From positions 25,352,208 to 25,416,207 of the forward strand of contig CM077151.1 in the NCBI GenBank assembly GCA_039583875.1: 64,000 nucleotides of DNA. The letters are read 5' to 3'. This document shows positions 34,023 through 45,487 of the stretch, one piece after another. The notes beneath the pieces are model-generated. The model searched no databases. It was not told the DNA's origin and saw only the letters and a program-made list of their open reading frames with translations. Position 1 is the stretch's first letter. The number at the start of each line of letters is the position of its first letter. The translations under genes were made by a program, and so were the position numbers. Source of the stretch: Platanthera guangdongensis (Eukaryota; Streptophyta; Magnoliopsida; Asparagales; Orchidaceae).

Positions 34023-35523
34023 TGATGAGGAATTTTATAATTCTAAAAAGTATATCCAAACTATAATCTCAAAATAGGCAAGTGTACCTATCGAAATATA
34101 GTATAGAAAATTGTCGTATTAAACTCGGGGCCTGTTGAGTACTTCTACTAACGCAAATTAATATTATTTTATCTAAATATAAAATAAGTAAATTAAACTA
34201 TAGCTAGAAAAATTGAATAAAGGAACACACTTGATCTAGACTAACTTTGAAATAAAATGAACTTATCTTAAGGACAAACTTCTAGATTATCCGCGTCGAC
34301 CGTGGAGGTTCCTAAAATACGAAAACGCCTCTCTCGAGAATACGCTCTCGACTAAACCTAGGTTGATCGATTAAGACCCCTCGGCCAGTCGAAACCCTTA
34401 AGTCTGTTTTAGGAGGTGAACCCCTCTATTGGATTCTATTCCAATCTGAAAGAGTTATGTCGTCCTCTCTCGAGAATTGCAATCAACTCATTTTATCCTT
34501 GAGTGATCTCCCCGTATCCGCAACCTCTCGGTCATTTAGGATACAGATCTTAGATCGGAATCGAAGTTAATAAATCAAAGATAACTCGAAACGATAAGAA
34601 AAGAGTTTGACAAAAAGAAGTAGTTTATTATATTGAAAAGCTTTTCATGTTCAAGTGGAAATGAAAATAGGGATACATGGAAAACAAAATAAAAAGTGCT
34701 AGAATTAAAGCTTAAAATATGAAATTGAAAAGTACATAAATAAAATACATAAAAAACAGGAAAATAATCTACTGAAGCTACTCCTAGATTGGCCTCCTCC
34801 TCCTCTCCAAAGCTTCTGGCTCGATCTGGAATTTATAGAAATTTTTCTTGAAGGTCATGCCCTAGGTCACGCCCGTGACCTAGGGCGTGTCAGGCTCGGA
34901 ACCGCCGTCTTGAAAGCCCGGGAACGTTGGAGGAGAAACCACCAAAATCTGTTACATGGCGGGTCACGCCCCTAGGTCACGCCCGTGACCTAGGGCGTGT
35001 ACTGACAGGGTCAGCAAACGACTGGAAACGACGCATTCTGGCATCAATTCGGCAGTTTCGGGTTAGTCAGACCCTAGGTCACGCCCGTGATAGGGGGGCG
35101 TGTACTTGGGAAATGTTCCAGAATTGCCCCGGGAAGATTTCTGAAGAAAATTATTTGCTTGAACTAGACACGCCCGTGTTCACACCCTGGTCACGCCCAT
35201 GTCCTTGGGGCGTGTACTTATGAAATTCACCAGATTTGTAGAGGACGTCGTCCTCTTTCCGTTGACTGGTTGCACGTCCTGTAACTCTTCCTGGTTTGAA
35301 AGTTATGACCATTTGAATTTCAGCTATCCGTGGCCAAAAATGTTAATTTTCTCAAAATGTTTTCAGATCTTTGTCATGGATTTGAAAATGATATTTGGAG
35401 CCCATATTGACATGAAATATAAAAATAAACGAATTATTATATATATTAATATAAATCCAAATAAATTATACTATTTATTTATAAAAAAACTAAACTAAAA
35501 TAACTATATAAATTAACTTATCA
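34023..35523 (-). repeat. 5' LTR of element F (1501 bp)
   Basis: Partner of 29833-31332 with the same termini and the same GC-rich palindromic blocks at about 34856-35217. Confidence 0.95.
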
Positions 35524-35796
35524 GTTCCCGTTTCCCATAACAAGGCACCGACAGATCTTGGTGCAAGAGGAGCAGTCCAGGCGGTCGGCATTGGAACAGG
35601 AAACGAAACGGCGATTTTCGTCGTTGAGTCGCCTGCGATGGGATATGCGGTCAGTGAAACGATGGGAAAACAGTAACGTCAATGGCAGCAGGAAACAGGG
35701 GAGGAGGCGTCAGACGAGGAGAAGTTTTGGCTCGGCGGAAACAACGGACGAGGAGAAGTTTTGGCTCGGCGGAAACAGCGGACGAGGAGAAGGTTT

Positions 35797-35809
35797 CCCT
35801 CTGATACCA
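35797..35809 (-). other. Primer binding site of element E
   Basis: Minus-strand TGGTATCAGAGGG, complementary to initiator tRNA-Met over its first 11 bases, three bases from the LTR. Confidence 0.85.
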
Positions 35810-35812
35810 AGT

Positions 35813-36188
35813 TGTTATGGGCCTTCTAATGTTGCCGGGAGGAGAGGTCGACGGGGATGATCGGAGGTGGCCGGATGTAGAGATGATGGTGGTGGAGATG
35901 ATGGCGGGGATACTACGGAGCCGTGACCGCGGCTACCTAAGCGGGGTTGTTCGTCGGAGGAGAGAGCCACCAAGATCTCATAATGGAAGATGAGAATTAG
36001 AATACTTTCTTGCTTGCTTCATACATACCCTCACATGACTTTATATAGACTACACATAATAATGACTCACGTAACAATCTCCAAACACTCACCTAACTCT
36101 CATAAAGACATAAATAATAATATTCATGACACATAATAATAACATACTCATACATAACATAACATCATAACATAGCCGACACATAACA
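35813..36188 (-). repeat. 5' LTR of element E
   Basis: 376 bp, partner of 28365-28740. Plus strand begins TGTTATGGGCC and ends GACACATAACA, then the TSD GTATG. Confidence 0.93.
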
Positions 36189-36193
36189 GTATG

Positions 36194-37270
36194 CTTATAA
36201 TTTTGTTTAAGAATATGAAAAAGAGAAACTTTGACTTTACTGGGAGAAGGCATTGCAGTTTGGCATGCTGGACAATAAAGTAGATAGATTAAGTGGCACA
36301 TTCTCTATAAATGGCAACATTAGCATCGACTTTCTGATAGTAGAAAGATCAAGTGAGCCTTAACCATTTTGTTCAAGCAACGAGATGAATTAAAATTGTG
36401 AGATGAAGTGAGTTTTATTTCATTTTCATGCATTTGACTGTTAAACTATTTTACTAATCAAGCATGCACTTTTTCTATAAAAATATTTTAGATTTAATTT
36501 TGTACATACTATTAAGACAATGAACAGATTAATCTAAGATATGACTTTTTATTCCAACTGAGTATGGGGTGGAGAACAGAGGGACCAAGGTACTTCCCAA
36601 GTAATCACCTCAAAAATTACACAGATCAACAAAAAACTCAAATATATGCGAGTTTTTAGGATAATTAATAATTTATCTAAAAAATATTTTTTGTGAATAA
36701 TTTGTTTTAATAGTTTCATACTAATGCATGAAATGTTGAAGGAAATATGGCACTAACTGAGAATTCCATTGGCAAACAAGGATGATTCTACCAAACCTGG
36801 AAAGGCCAATCAGATATTTTATTAGGCAGTCTTTGGTAAAATGCTCCATGTTTTAGGAAAGGGGGAGAACCAAATTTTGAAACAATCATGTATCCTTATT
36901 GTCCTCCCCACATCACCCTGCCAAAGGTGGTATCAGTATTCCTAGTTTGTCAAGTTTTTCTTCTTCAATTTTTCTTAAAGTATATTTTTTATAATGCATA
37001 CAGAAGTACAAGAAACTTCTTATGGTTAACCTATCTGAGAAAGAAAATTTTGCCGTTCCAAAAAACTTGAAATTACTAGCTGTTCTGGATTGACCTTCAG
37101 TTGTTTCCCATTCTCTTGATATGGGCTTTACTCTTTATTTAAAAGATTTTTACATACATGTGAGCTGATTTTTTCAGTCACATTGCATCAAATTCTTCAT
37201 ATTTGGAGGAGTATTAGCACTTTAATTTTTCTTCTCTCATGTTTTATCTTCCAAATTTTTTTCAATATTC
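36194..37270. other. AT-rich stretch, nothing recognised
   Basis: Searched both strands for the missing 5' exons of the galactosyltransferase and for transposon motifs; none found. Longest frames are short and low-complexity. Confidence 0.5.
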
Positions 37271-38345
37271 CTATTTTTGATTGAATAGATTAACACCTCC
37301 AAACTCAAACTTGCCTCTGCTATTCTCAGTCACGCAACCTCTCCGAGCTCCATCTCCAAACAAGGAAACCCAAACTTCCCGCAACGTTCTACCGGAACAA
37401 CAACGCCGCACTCGATCTCCAACAGGTCAATCCTTTTATTTACTACTCTCCCTGACGATCACTCTTCCTAACTAACATGTGCTCACTGAATCTGCAATTT
37501 TTATGCACGCAACCGCTCCAAACTCCATCTCCAAACAAGGAATGGGATGATTACACACTGGACCTGGCATAATGGTTTTATCTTTAAAGAATTACCTCTT
37601 AGAAGAATTTCACATAGATGCCATCCAAGATAAGATAAAATCAAAGTCATTTCTAACATAGTTTGGAAACCAACTCTCTCGACATTATCTTTGAGGAATT
37701 ATCTTTGATGTAATTGTAACATAGTTTTCACCACAGGTCAAGGATCTCCTCTCAAAAAACAATGGGTTATTGTTGCTCATACGGAGATGATTAAAATTGA
37801 TATCTCATTAGGTATTTAGTCTACACTATTTAATTTAAAGTTTCCCTCCACGACCCAAAGTCGCCCGTGCTCGGCTCAAAATTTTCCAAAATATATTATT
37901 ACTACACTTCTTTGTGGCGAAGATTAGACAATACATGATTCTTTTAGGTGCAACCCCTTCCACTTTCTCTTCAAATTATTTTGCAGATAGTTGTGATCTA
38001 ATCAATTTGTTATCTCATCATAATTCCATATTGTTTGTTTTGTGTGGTTTATTGTAATGTTGTAAGTTGCGTGATTTGTGTGCTTATTATTGCTCCATTA
38101 TATGCTTTAATTTGTATGATTTGTGTCGTATATTACTCCTGTCAAATGGAGGTGACAATTATATTACTTCGACTCCAATATTGTTCAAAATATAGATCCA
38201 GTTCTATATGTTATGTAAAATAGAGGAGTTGTGTCTGTTAAATTCAAATGACTAGAATGCAAAAATGCACAGCTCCAAAATATACAGTTAAACAAAATCT
38301 AAAACAAAATATAGGCAATACTACTACAACAAAAATGAATAGAAA

Positions 38346-38822
38346 TGTCACCCCCCACAATCAATTTTGCCGCCCACGATTAATTTCCCCCCACGACCAA
38401 TGTCGCCCCTTATGACCAATTTCGCCGCCATCAACCAATGTCGCTGCCCCCGATCAAGGTTGCCGCCCATGACCAATGTCGCCCCCCACCACCAATGTCA
38501 CCGTCCGCGACCACTGTCACCTGCCATGACCAATGTTGTCGTCCACGATCAAAGTTGCCCTCCACGACCAATGTCGCCTCCCTCGAACAATGTTGCCCCA
38601 CATGACTAATGTCGCCTCTCACGACCAATGTTGTCTCCCACGACCAATGTTGCCTCCTCGACCTATGTTGTTGCCCCCGTCCAATGTCGCCGCCCCCGAC
38701 CAATGTCGCCGCCCCCGACCAATGTCGCCGCCCCCGACCAATGTCGCCGCCCCCGACCAATGTCGCCGCCCCCGACCAATATCGCCCCCCACGACAAATG
38801 TGGCCCCCACGACAAATGTCGC
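38346..38822. repeat. 19-bp minisatellite, copy 1
   Basis: Degenerate units become five perfect repeats of CCAATGTCGCCGCCCCCGA at 38681-38775. The array ends next to a perfect 8-bp inverted repeat (TGCACGGG ... CCCGTGCA). Long frames on both strands here are repeat artefacts. Confidence 0.93.
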
Positions 38823-39142
38823 TCTGCACGGGATCCCCCGTGCACGACTACTTGTTATATTAAAAAAATTTGAATAACTAAATCAAAAAGATAATATCAT
38901 ACTAAGTTTACTTTAAGTTTAGGTAGGACACCAAATATCTACTAACAATAAAAACAAATCTTGACTGATCGATTGGTGGAAGCCTAGAAGCGGAAAAACG
39001 AACCCAGACTACTGGATTGCTCGTATGCTAGAAGCAGGAAACTTGAATTGCTCATATACCGGATTTTTAACTGCTAGATTGCTCGTACGCTAGAAAGAAA
39101 GAGAAGACATCGACCTGAAAGTAGGAAGCAAGAAGTCACTTA

Positions 39143-39361
39143 AGCTTTGTTTGATTGAGCGGTGGCGGGAGGAGCAAGCGGGTCCAAACGGAGCTTTTGA
39201 ATCAGAGGGGGGGAGGTGGGGGTCGAAACGGAGCGGCGGGGGGCTTTTCCTCCTTGTTGTGGGTGCAAATGGTGCAAACAGAGACGGAGCTTCGTTTGGT
39301 TACCCGCCGTCCGGTGGTGTTTGCTCCAAACGCCACCCAAAACGCTAAACCAAATGAAGCC
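39143..39361. mobile_element. MITE, probably Tourist/Harbinger-like, copy 1
   Basis: About 219 bp flanked by TTA on both sides (39140-39142 and 39362-39364), with imperfect terminal inverted repeats: AGCTTTGTTTGATTGAGCG on the left against GGCTTCATTTGGTTTAGCG read inward from the right. The termini and TTA target fit Tourist-like MITEs. No coding capacity. Confidence 0.55.
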
Positions 39362-39663
39362 TTAATTTCCAACCACTGAATTGCTCATACGCAAAAATAT
39401 AAGAAAATACACTGACACCACTCAAAATGGAACATGATATGATTCTGTGATGAAGTATGGGGGCGGGATTGGGATAAGGTTAAGCAATGGGTTATGAGTG
39501 TTGGGTAGGTTGAATGGGGTTGGGAAAGAGTTTGACATGTTTCTAGTTACCTTTGGCCAGACTGGTAGAATCGGGTTAGGATCGTGATCCTAAAGATCAA
39601 AAGATCTGGATCGTGATCACAGTCGTAGATGTGTCGATTTAGATCGTAGGTAAGATCCGGATC

Positions 39664-39834
39664 TGTTGGAAGAGCCCAAAGCTTGTATGTATTATTTCAG
39701 TATGTAAATACAAGGAGAGAATACAAATATATAGGAGAGAAGAGAGAAGAATAAATCATATACATGATGTGGGACTAAAGAAGGAGAGGAAAAATGGGCC
39801 ACCAAATGGGCCTTTTACATGGGCTTTTCTAATA
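39664..39834 (-). repeat. 3' LTR of copia A2 (171 bp)
   Basis: Plus strand TGTTGGAAGAGCCC ... CTTTTCTAATA. Next to it lies the polypurine tract (39835-39848, GCTTGCGGGGGAG on the minus strand). The polyprotein stop codon lies inside it. Confidence 0.96.
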
Positions 39835-42800
39835 CTCCCCCGCAAGCTGGAGCGTACAAGTCGTATGCGCCAAGCTTGGATAGGCACTGATAGAAGAGGG
39901 TACTAGGTAGAGCCTTGGTGAGGATGTCAGCAACCTGTTCAGTACCCGGAACATGCTTGAGCTCGATCTTCTTCATGTGGACTTTCTCTCGGATGAAATG
40001 ACAATCAACGTCAATATGCTTCGTTCTTTCATGGAAGACCGGGTTTTTGGCAATATGTATGGCAGCTTGACTGTCACAAAGGAAAAGAGCTGGTGAAGGT
40101 AGTTTAACTCCAAGGTCGGTAAGGAGACTCTCAATCTATGTGAGTTCAGAGACCACAGCAGCCATTGCCCGATATTCTGCTTCTGCTGAGGATCGAGCAA
40201 CCACCGCTTGTTTCTTGCTTCGCCAAGTAATCAGATGTCCTCCAAAATAAGTGCAAAACCCGCTAGTAGATCGTCGATCGTCGAGGGAGCCAGCGTAGTC
40301 GGCATCAGAGTATGTCACTAGTGTAGGAATGGAAGATGAAGTTTTGTATACAAGTCCTTGGCCAGGAGCTGTCTTAAGATATCTGAGAATGCGTTCCACA
40401 GCCTGGAGATGAGAGCTTCGAGGAGAGTGCATATAGCGACTCACAAGTCCCACAGCGAAAGATATATCAGGTCTTGTAACTGTTAGGTAGATAAGCTTCC
40501 CAACGAGACGACGGTAATATTCTGGATTTGGTAGAAGCGAATCAGAATCTGAGCCCTGAGCACATATTTTGTGATTTGCATCCATGGGAGTGTTAATAGG
40601 TTTGCAACCAGAGTAGCCTGCATCATGAAGAAGATCTAGGCAATATTTGCGCTGAGAGAGAACCAACCCATCTGACCGTCTGGCCACTTCCAGACCGAGG
40701 AAGTACCGAAGAGGACCCAGATCTTTAGTTTGGAAGACGGAGCTCAGATGTAGCTTAACGGCCTGTATGCCGTCCAAGTCACTGTCAGTAATAATGATGT
40801 CGTCGACATATACCAACAGGAGAACCGTACCAGTGGCTTGGTGACGAGTAAACAATGAGAAGTCAGCCGAGTTGCGAGTGAAGCCAATGTCCCGGAGAGC
40901 TTTGCTGAACTTGTCGAACCATGCCCGAGGGGATTGTTTGAGACCATATAGAGATTTGAGAAAATGACAAACCCGTGACTCCCCCGTGGTCTCAAACCCG
41001 GGAGGTTGTTGCATGTAAACCGTTTCCTGAAGGTCGCTGTTCAGGAAAGCGTTCTTGACGTCGAGTTGAAACAAGGGCCACTGGCGATGGACAGCCACAG
41101 AGAGGAGAATGCGGACCGTGTTGAGCTTAGCGACCGGAGAGAAGGTCTCGTCATAGTCCAGCCCCGGTTGCTGGGTGAAGCCACGAGCAACCAACCGAGC
41201 TTTGAGGCGATCAATGGTCCCATCAGGAGCATGTTTAATGACGAAAACCCATTTGCACCCAACGGGTTTCTGGCCGGGAGGAAGGGGCACCAGGGTCCAG
41301 GTCTGGTTGGCCCAAAGAGCAGTCATCTCTTCTTCCATGGCCGCACGCCACCCAGGATGTTGAAGAGCGTCCTGGACAGAAGTAGGAATAGAGACCGAGG
41401 AGAGCGAAGTAGCCAAGGCCTGAAGAGGTGGAGAGAGGCGATGGAGAGAAACATAATCCGCCATTGGATGAGCGGTAGAGGCCGACACCGGAGCAGCAGA
41501 ACACGGAGAAGCCGAGGTCGAAGCCGACTGCAGAGGAGCAACGGGAGGAAGAGGGCGACGAGCATAGACCCGAATAACCGGGGGTCGAGGAGGGTCAACG
41601 GTGGGAGGAGGCGGAGGGATGGTGGGAGGTGAGTGGACGTGGATCACTGGCCGGGGAAGGGAGGGTGTTGTAGGAGGTGGTGGTAGAAGTGGTGGCAAAG
41701 GAGGAGGGAAGAAGGGTTGATCCTCCCGGAAAGTAACATCAGCCGAAACAGAAACCTTCCGGGTGACCGGAGAGTAGCAAACATAGCCCTTTTGGGTACG
41801 GGAGTAGCCGACAAAAATATGTTTGGCCGCACGGGGATCCAGTTTGTCAAGAGTGGGGCCCAGGTTATGGACAAAACAGGTACATCCAAAAACCCGGGGG
41901 GTGAGGGGGAAGGCGGGTGTGGAGGGAAAAAGAAGGCTGAAGAGGGTAGCGTTCTGGAGAACGGGAGAGGGGAGACGGTTGATAAGGAAACATGCTGTGG
42001 ACACCGCAAAGTTCCAGAAGACTTTGGGAACGTGCATGTGAAGCATGAGAGAGCGAGCCACATCGAGCAAGTGGCGGTTCTTGCGTTCGGCGACCCCGTT
42101 TTGTTGAGGGGTGTAGGGACAAGAGGTCTGGTGAACAATACCGAAGTTTGTGCAGAGAGTGGCAAACTCGTGGCTAGTATATTCCCGTGCATTATCAGAG
42201 CGGAAAGTTTTAATGGTGGTAGAGAATTGCGTACGAGTCTCTAACACAAACGCTTGAAAGACACGAGGAAGCTCAGAGCGATCATGCAGGAGATACAACC
42301 AAGTAGTACGAGAGTAATCATCAATAAATGTTAGAAAATAACGATAACTAGAAATGCTAGAAACTTTATAGGGTCCCCAAATATCAGAATGTATTAAATC
42401 AAATGGAGCAGAGCTCCTAGTACAATGAGCTGGATAAGAAGAGCGAGACTGTTTGCCAATAATACAAGAATCACATTTAAAACCAGAAAGAGAAAGGTCG
42501 GGAAGCGCCTTCTGCAGGATAGGTAGAGGGGCATGCCCAAGCCGACAATGCCAATCAGACGAGGAAACGGAGGAAAGGGAGGTGGGAGAGACATCGAGGA
42601 GGTAAAGCCCGTTCTGCAGCCGACCCCTACCAATGGTAATCCGCGTCTGCCGATCCTGTATCAAAAAACCAGAAGAGGTGAAGGTGATAAAGCAATTCAT
42701 ATCAGTAGTAAGACGACCAACAGAGAGTAAATTAAAAGGTGAGGCTGGCACATAAAGAACGGAGCGAAGAGAGAGAGAGGGAGGAAGGAGGAGATCCGCG

Positions 42801-43951
42801 CAGCCGGAGACCGGGACAAGCGCACCATTGGCCACAGTAATAGACGGGGGGTGAGCAGCAGCAGAGAACTGGGGCGGTCGTATGGAAGTGATGTGGTGGG
42901 TGGCTCCCGAGTCCAGGATCCAGCGAGAGCTGGAAGAGAGACAGGCAGTACCTGCAACGGAGGTGGAGACAATACCTGCATGGGAGGTGGAGGCATGGGA
43001 AGCAGAAGGGGGGTTGAGGAGCCCCTGGAGTTGTTGCAGCTGAAGGCGAAGAGCCTCAAGATCCGTACCAGTCGGAGGAGAGCTATCGGTAACAGCAGCA
43101 GTAGCCGGGCGAGGGGGGTAGCCATGTTTCTTGTGACAAACGGCTTCAGTATGGCCATCCCGGCCGCAGTAGGTGCACTTGGGCCGTCCGCGGCCACCAC
43201 GGCCCCGCCCACGGGAGCCCGTACGGCCACCCCGAGGAAAGGAGGGTTGTGGGAGTAAAGGAGGAAGGGCCTGCTGAAGAAGGGCCGGCGAGGGTGGTGC
43301 AGGAGCCTCCGGTGGAGGTGGTACGCGAAGTAGCATCGAGCAGACATCAGAGAAAGAAGGGGTAGTGGGTGAAGCCAGAACCTGGGCTCGAATACTGTGT
43401 AGGTGTGGCGGGACGCGAGCCATAATCATAGCAATACAAACAGCCTCCTTCTGGGCGTGTTGGGCAGCGAGATCAGTAGTCGCGGGCTGGTGCTGAATCC
43501 AGGCTTCCGTGAGAGTTTTAGCACGGGCCACGAAGGAGGTCATGTCCAGAGCTTTGCCAACATCCAAGGCTTGAAGATCAGTGAGGATGTCAAAAAGGTG
43601 TTGAAGGCTGTCCTTCCCGGAGTACAGCGAATGAAGTTCATCTCACATGGCTTTAGCAGTCTCATGATACATGATCATCTGGTACGGCTCACCCTCGACC
43701 GAGTTCAGGATCCAGGTCTGGACACGACCGTCATTGCGGAGCCAATCATCAGTAGAAGGAGTTGGTGGGCCCTGGGTAAGGTGACGGGCAAGGCCCTTGG
43801 CCTGTAGGACCCGGCGGACAGAGTGGACCCAGGGGATGAAGTTGGCCTTGCCAGAGAGAGAAATAGTAGTAATCCGAAGCTCATCTCGAAGTTCGAGAGG
43901 AGCCACGTGGTCGGCAGAGGGTTGAGCGGTAGTGGAGTCGCTGGAGGACAT
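39815..43951 (-). pseudogene. Copia A2 gag-pol polyprotein, one frame with two stops
   Basis: 1378 codons from Met at 43951 to TAA at 39815-39817, all in one frame. It is inactivated only by TGA at 43643-43645 and TAG at about 40136-40138, both Trp in A1. Approximate residues: Gag 1-255; Arg/Gly-rich region and CCHC knuckle CTYCGRDGHTEAVC 259-272; protease DSGA about 347; integrase HHCC about 475-505 (WHCRLGH, CDSCIIGK); DDE core ([26 protein letters not shown]); Pro-rich linker; RT ([26 protein letters not shown]); RNase H (SDADYAGSLDD). The second stop removes the last third of RNase H. Both changes are G to A on the coding strand. Confidence 0.95.
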
Positions 43952-44881
43952 GGCGACTGAAGAGCAGCAGACAGCAGGGCTCGGAGAGAAAGGAGGGCCC
44001 GCAGCGGTCTGGAGGTCGCGGCGGTCTGGAGGTCGCGGCGGTCTGGAGGTCGCGGCGATCTGGAGGTCGCGGCGAGTTGGAAGAGGTCGCAGCTCAGTGG
44101 AGCAGATCGCAGCTGGTGAGAGCAGAGCTGGAGCAGTTCGCGACAGAGGCCGCGGCGAACTGGGGCAGGTCGCGGCAGCGGACAGGAGCAGTCCGCAAGA
44201 GGTCGCGGCGAACTGGGGCAGGTCGCGGCAGAGGTCGCGGCAGAGGTCGCGGCGAACTGTGGGCAGGTCGCTGGAAGAGGAGCACAGTGGATACAAGCAG
44301 AGCCCGCAGCGGACAGGAGCAGTCCGCAAGAGAAGGCGGAGAGAGAGAGAGTCCGCGAGCACAGAGGCTCGAGCGGACAGAGAAAGAGCGAGCTAGAGGG
44401 AGCAGTCCGCGAGCAAAGAGGCTCAAGCGGATACAAGCAGAGCCCGCAGCGAGAGAGAGAGAGAAGCTAGAGGGAGCAGTCCGCGAGCAAAGAGGCTCGA
44501 GCGGATACAAGCAGAGCCCGCAGCGAGAGAGAGAGAGAAGCTAGAGGGAGCAGTCCGCGAGCAAAGAGGCTCGAGCGGATACAAGCAGAGCCCGCAGCGG
44601 ACAGGAATGATCGTCCGGAGCGGATAGAGAGGTGGGCCCCACGAGCCAGAGCAGAAGATGGCTATAAGAAGCCTGAGGAGGGTGGAACCACGGAGGGAGA
44701 GAAGGGGAGCGGAATCAGAAGGGCAGTCCGCACGAGACCGGAGCGGACGCAGGAAGGCAGTCCGCACGAGACCGGAGCGGACAGGAATGCAGTCCGCAGG
44801 GTAGCCGGGCGGACAGAAGCAGAGGGGCAGTCCGCAGGAGACCGGGCGGACAGAGAAAGGGCAGTCCGCGGCTAGACGCAA
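43952..44881 (-). repeat. GC-rich repetitive 5' leader of A2
   Basis: About 930 bp. 43995-44075 repeats GGTCTGGAGGTCGCGGC four times. 44401-44600 has three copies of a 74-bp unit beginning AGCAGTCCGCGAGCAAAGAG. The paired words TCCGCGAG and CTCGAGCGGA give short stems in each unit. Frames here are low-complexity, and the gag frame is open upstream only by chance. Confidence 0.8.
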
Positions 44882-44897
44882 CCTGGCTCTGATATCA
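44882..44897 (-). other. Primer binding site of A2
   Basis: Minus-strand TGATATCAGAGCCAGG abuts the LTR; one mismatch (third base) to the initiator tRNA-Met complement. Confidence 0.88.
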
Positions 44898-45068
44898 TGT
44901 TGGAAGAGCCCAAAGCTTGTATGTATTATTTCAGTATGTAAATACAAGGAGAGAATACAAATATATAGGAGAGAAGAGAGAAGAATAAATCCTATACATG
45001 ATGTGGGACTAAAGAAGGAGAGGAAAAATGGGCCACCAAATGGGCCTTTTACATGAGCTTTTCTAATA
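44898..45068 (-). repeat. 5' LTR of copia A2 (171 bp)
   Basis: Identical to the 3' LTR except CATATAC to CCTATAC and ACATGGGC to ACATGAGC. Confidence 0.96.
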
Positions 45069-45073
45069 GGATC

Positions 45074-45170
45074 GATTTACAAAATTTGGATCGTAGGATT
45101 TTATCCTACGATCTGGATCTTATCCAACGATCCGGATCTTATCCTACAATCCGGATCGCGATCTTGATAA
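45074..45170. repeat. GATC-rich hairpin block, copy 1
   Basis: A near-perfect palindrome (GATCGTAGGAT and its complement around a short AT spacer) followed by three tandem variants of GGATCTTATCCAACGATCC. The left part is at 39590-39663, separated by A2. Uninterrupted at 47880-48070. Related words are at 27503-27595. Confidence 0.6.
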
Positions 45171-45252
45171 CCATGCGTATGATAGCTGATAAACAATAAA
45201 ATTCAACGAAAAGAACTGTAAAATATGTGCAGGAAGACAAAAAAAATGGAAC

Positions 45253-45487
45253 TGTCAAAACATGAAATCATATCATTCCTTGAATAATAATATAGCCCTA
45301 TCTAGAATGTTGTTTGATGTGGCACGGAACAAGAAAAATGAAGGTAAATTTCAACGTCCAATTTTATATAATGAAGGCCAAATATTCGCAACAAATCACT
45401 GTAAAAGCAGCAAAAATTTAACAAGGTCAAACCAAGTAAAATGCTTCAAAAGTAGTGTGGACGAAACAAGGTTATATTAAGCACAGT
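45253..45487. repeat. Fragment of D-type LTR fused to galactosyltransferase sequence, copy 1
   Basis: 45253-45299 is the first 47 bp of an element-D-type LTR (TGTCAAA...ATAGCCCT). It changes at shared GCCCT into sequence matching the galactosyltransferase exon and adjoining intron at 27304-27497 (CTATCTAGAATG, GTTTGATGTGGCAC, TTTCAACGTCCAATT). The exon's splice acceptor is altered, so it is a dead fragment. It is flanked on both sides by the same 60-bp sequence (GCTGATAAACAATAAAATTC...GGAAC), indicating an earlier duplication. Confidence 0.8.

Larger units (their letters stand above)
29833..35523 (-). mobile_element. Non-autonomous LTR retrotransposon F (5.7 kb, LARD-like)
   Basis: Inserted in element E with a perfect TSD GTTCC (29828-29832 and 35524-35528). 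LTRs are 1500 and 1501 bp, differing at roughly 31 positions by hand count (about 2 percent). The primer site matches tRNA-Asp, typical of Athila/Tat-type gypsy elements and some large non-autonomous derivatives. The 2.7-kb internal region has one 5'-proximal frame for an Asn-rich zinc-knuckle protein and no protease, RT, RNase H or integrase. It must have used another element's enzymes. Lineage is inferred from the primer site and the conserved motif near 32660. Confidence 0.93.
28365..36188 (-). mobile_element. Non-autonomous LTR retrotransposon E, split by element F
   Basis: Two 376-bp LTRs (28365-28740 and 35813-36188) bounded by a perfect TSD GTATG (28360-28364 and 36189-36193). The primer site is next to the right LTR, so the element is on the minus strand. 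Without the nested element F (29833-35523 plus its TSD) the internal region is only about 1.4 kb and has one gag-like frame, so it cannot move alone. The LTRs differ at about 23 of 376 positions by hand count, older than F, as nesting requires. Confidence 0.93.
39664..45068 (-). mobile_element. Ty1/copia retrotransposon A2, complete and young
   Basis: 5405 bp with TSD GGATC (39659-39663 and 45069-45073). Two 171-bp LTRs differ at two positions. The duplicate at 47962-47966 keeps the empty target GGATC in the sequence CCGGATCGATTT, proving the element's exact ends and that it entered after the duplication. In element orientation it begins TATTAG and ends CAACA, a non-canonical TA...CA terminus. 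Confidence 0.97.

Noticed and set aside
38346..38822. CRISPR-like repeat array
   Set aside because: Units are contiguous with no unique spacers, in a plant genome; it is a minisatellite.
38826..38845. Helitron 3' end (hairpin TGCACGGG...CCCGTGCA)
   Set aside because: The hairpin is followed by CGACTACTTG, not CTRR-T, and no 5' TC end was seen.
38367..38877. Overlapping long open frames on both strands (Pro/Met-rich and Gly/Ile-rich)
   Set aside because: All are translations of a 19-bp minisatellite; frames stay open because the unit lacks stops, and they repeat in the duplicate.
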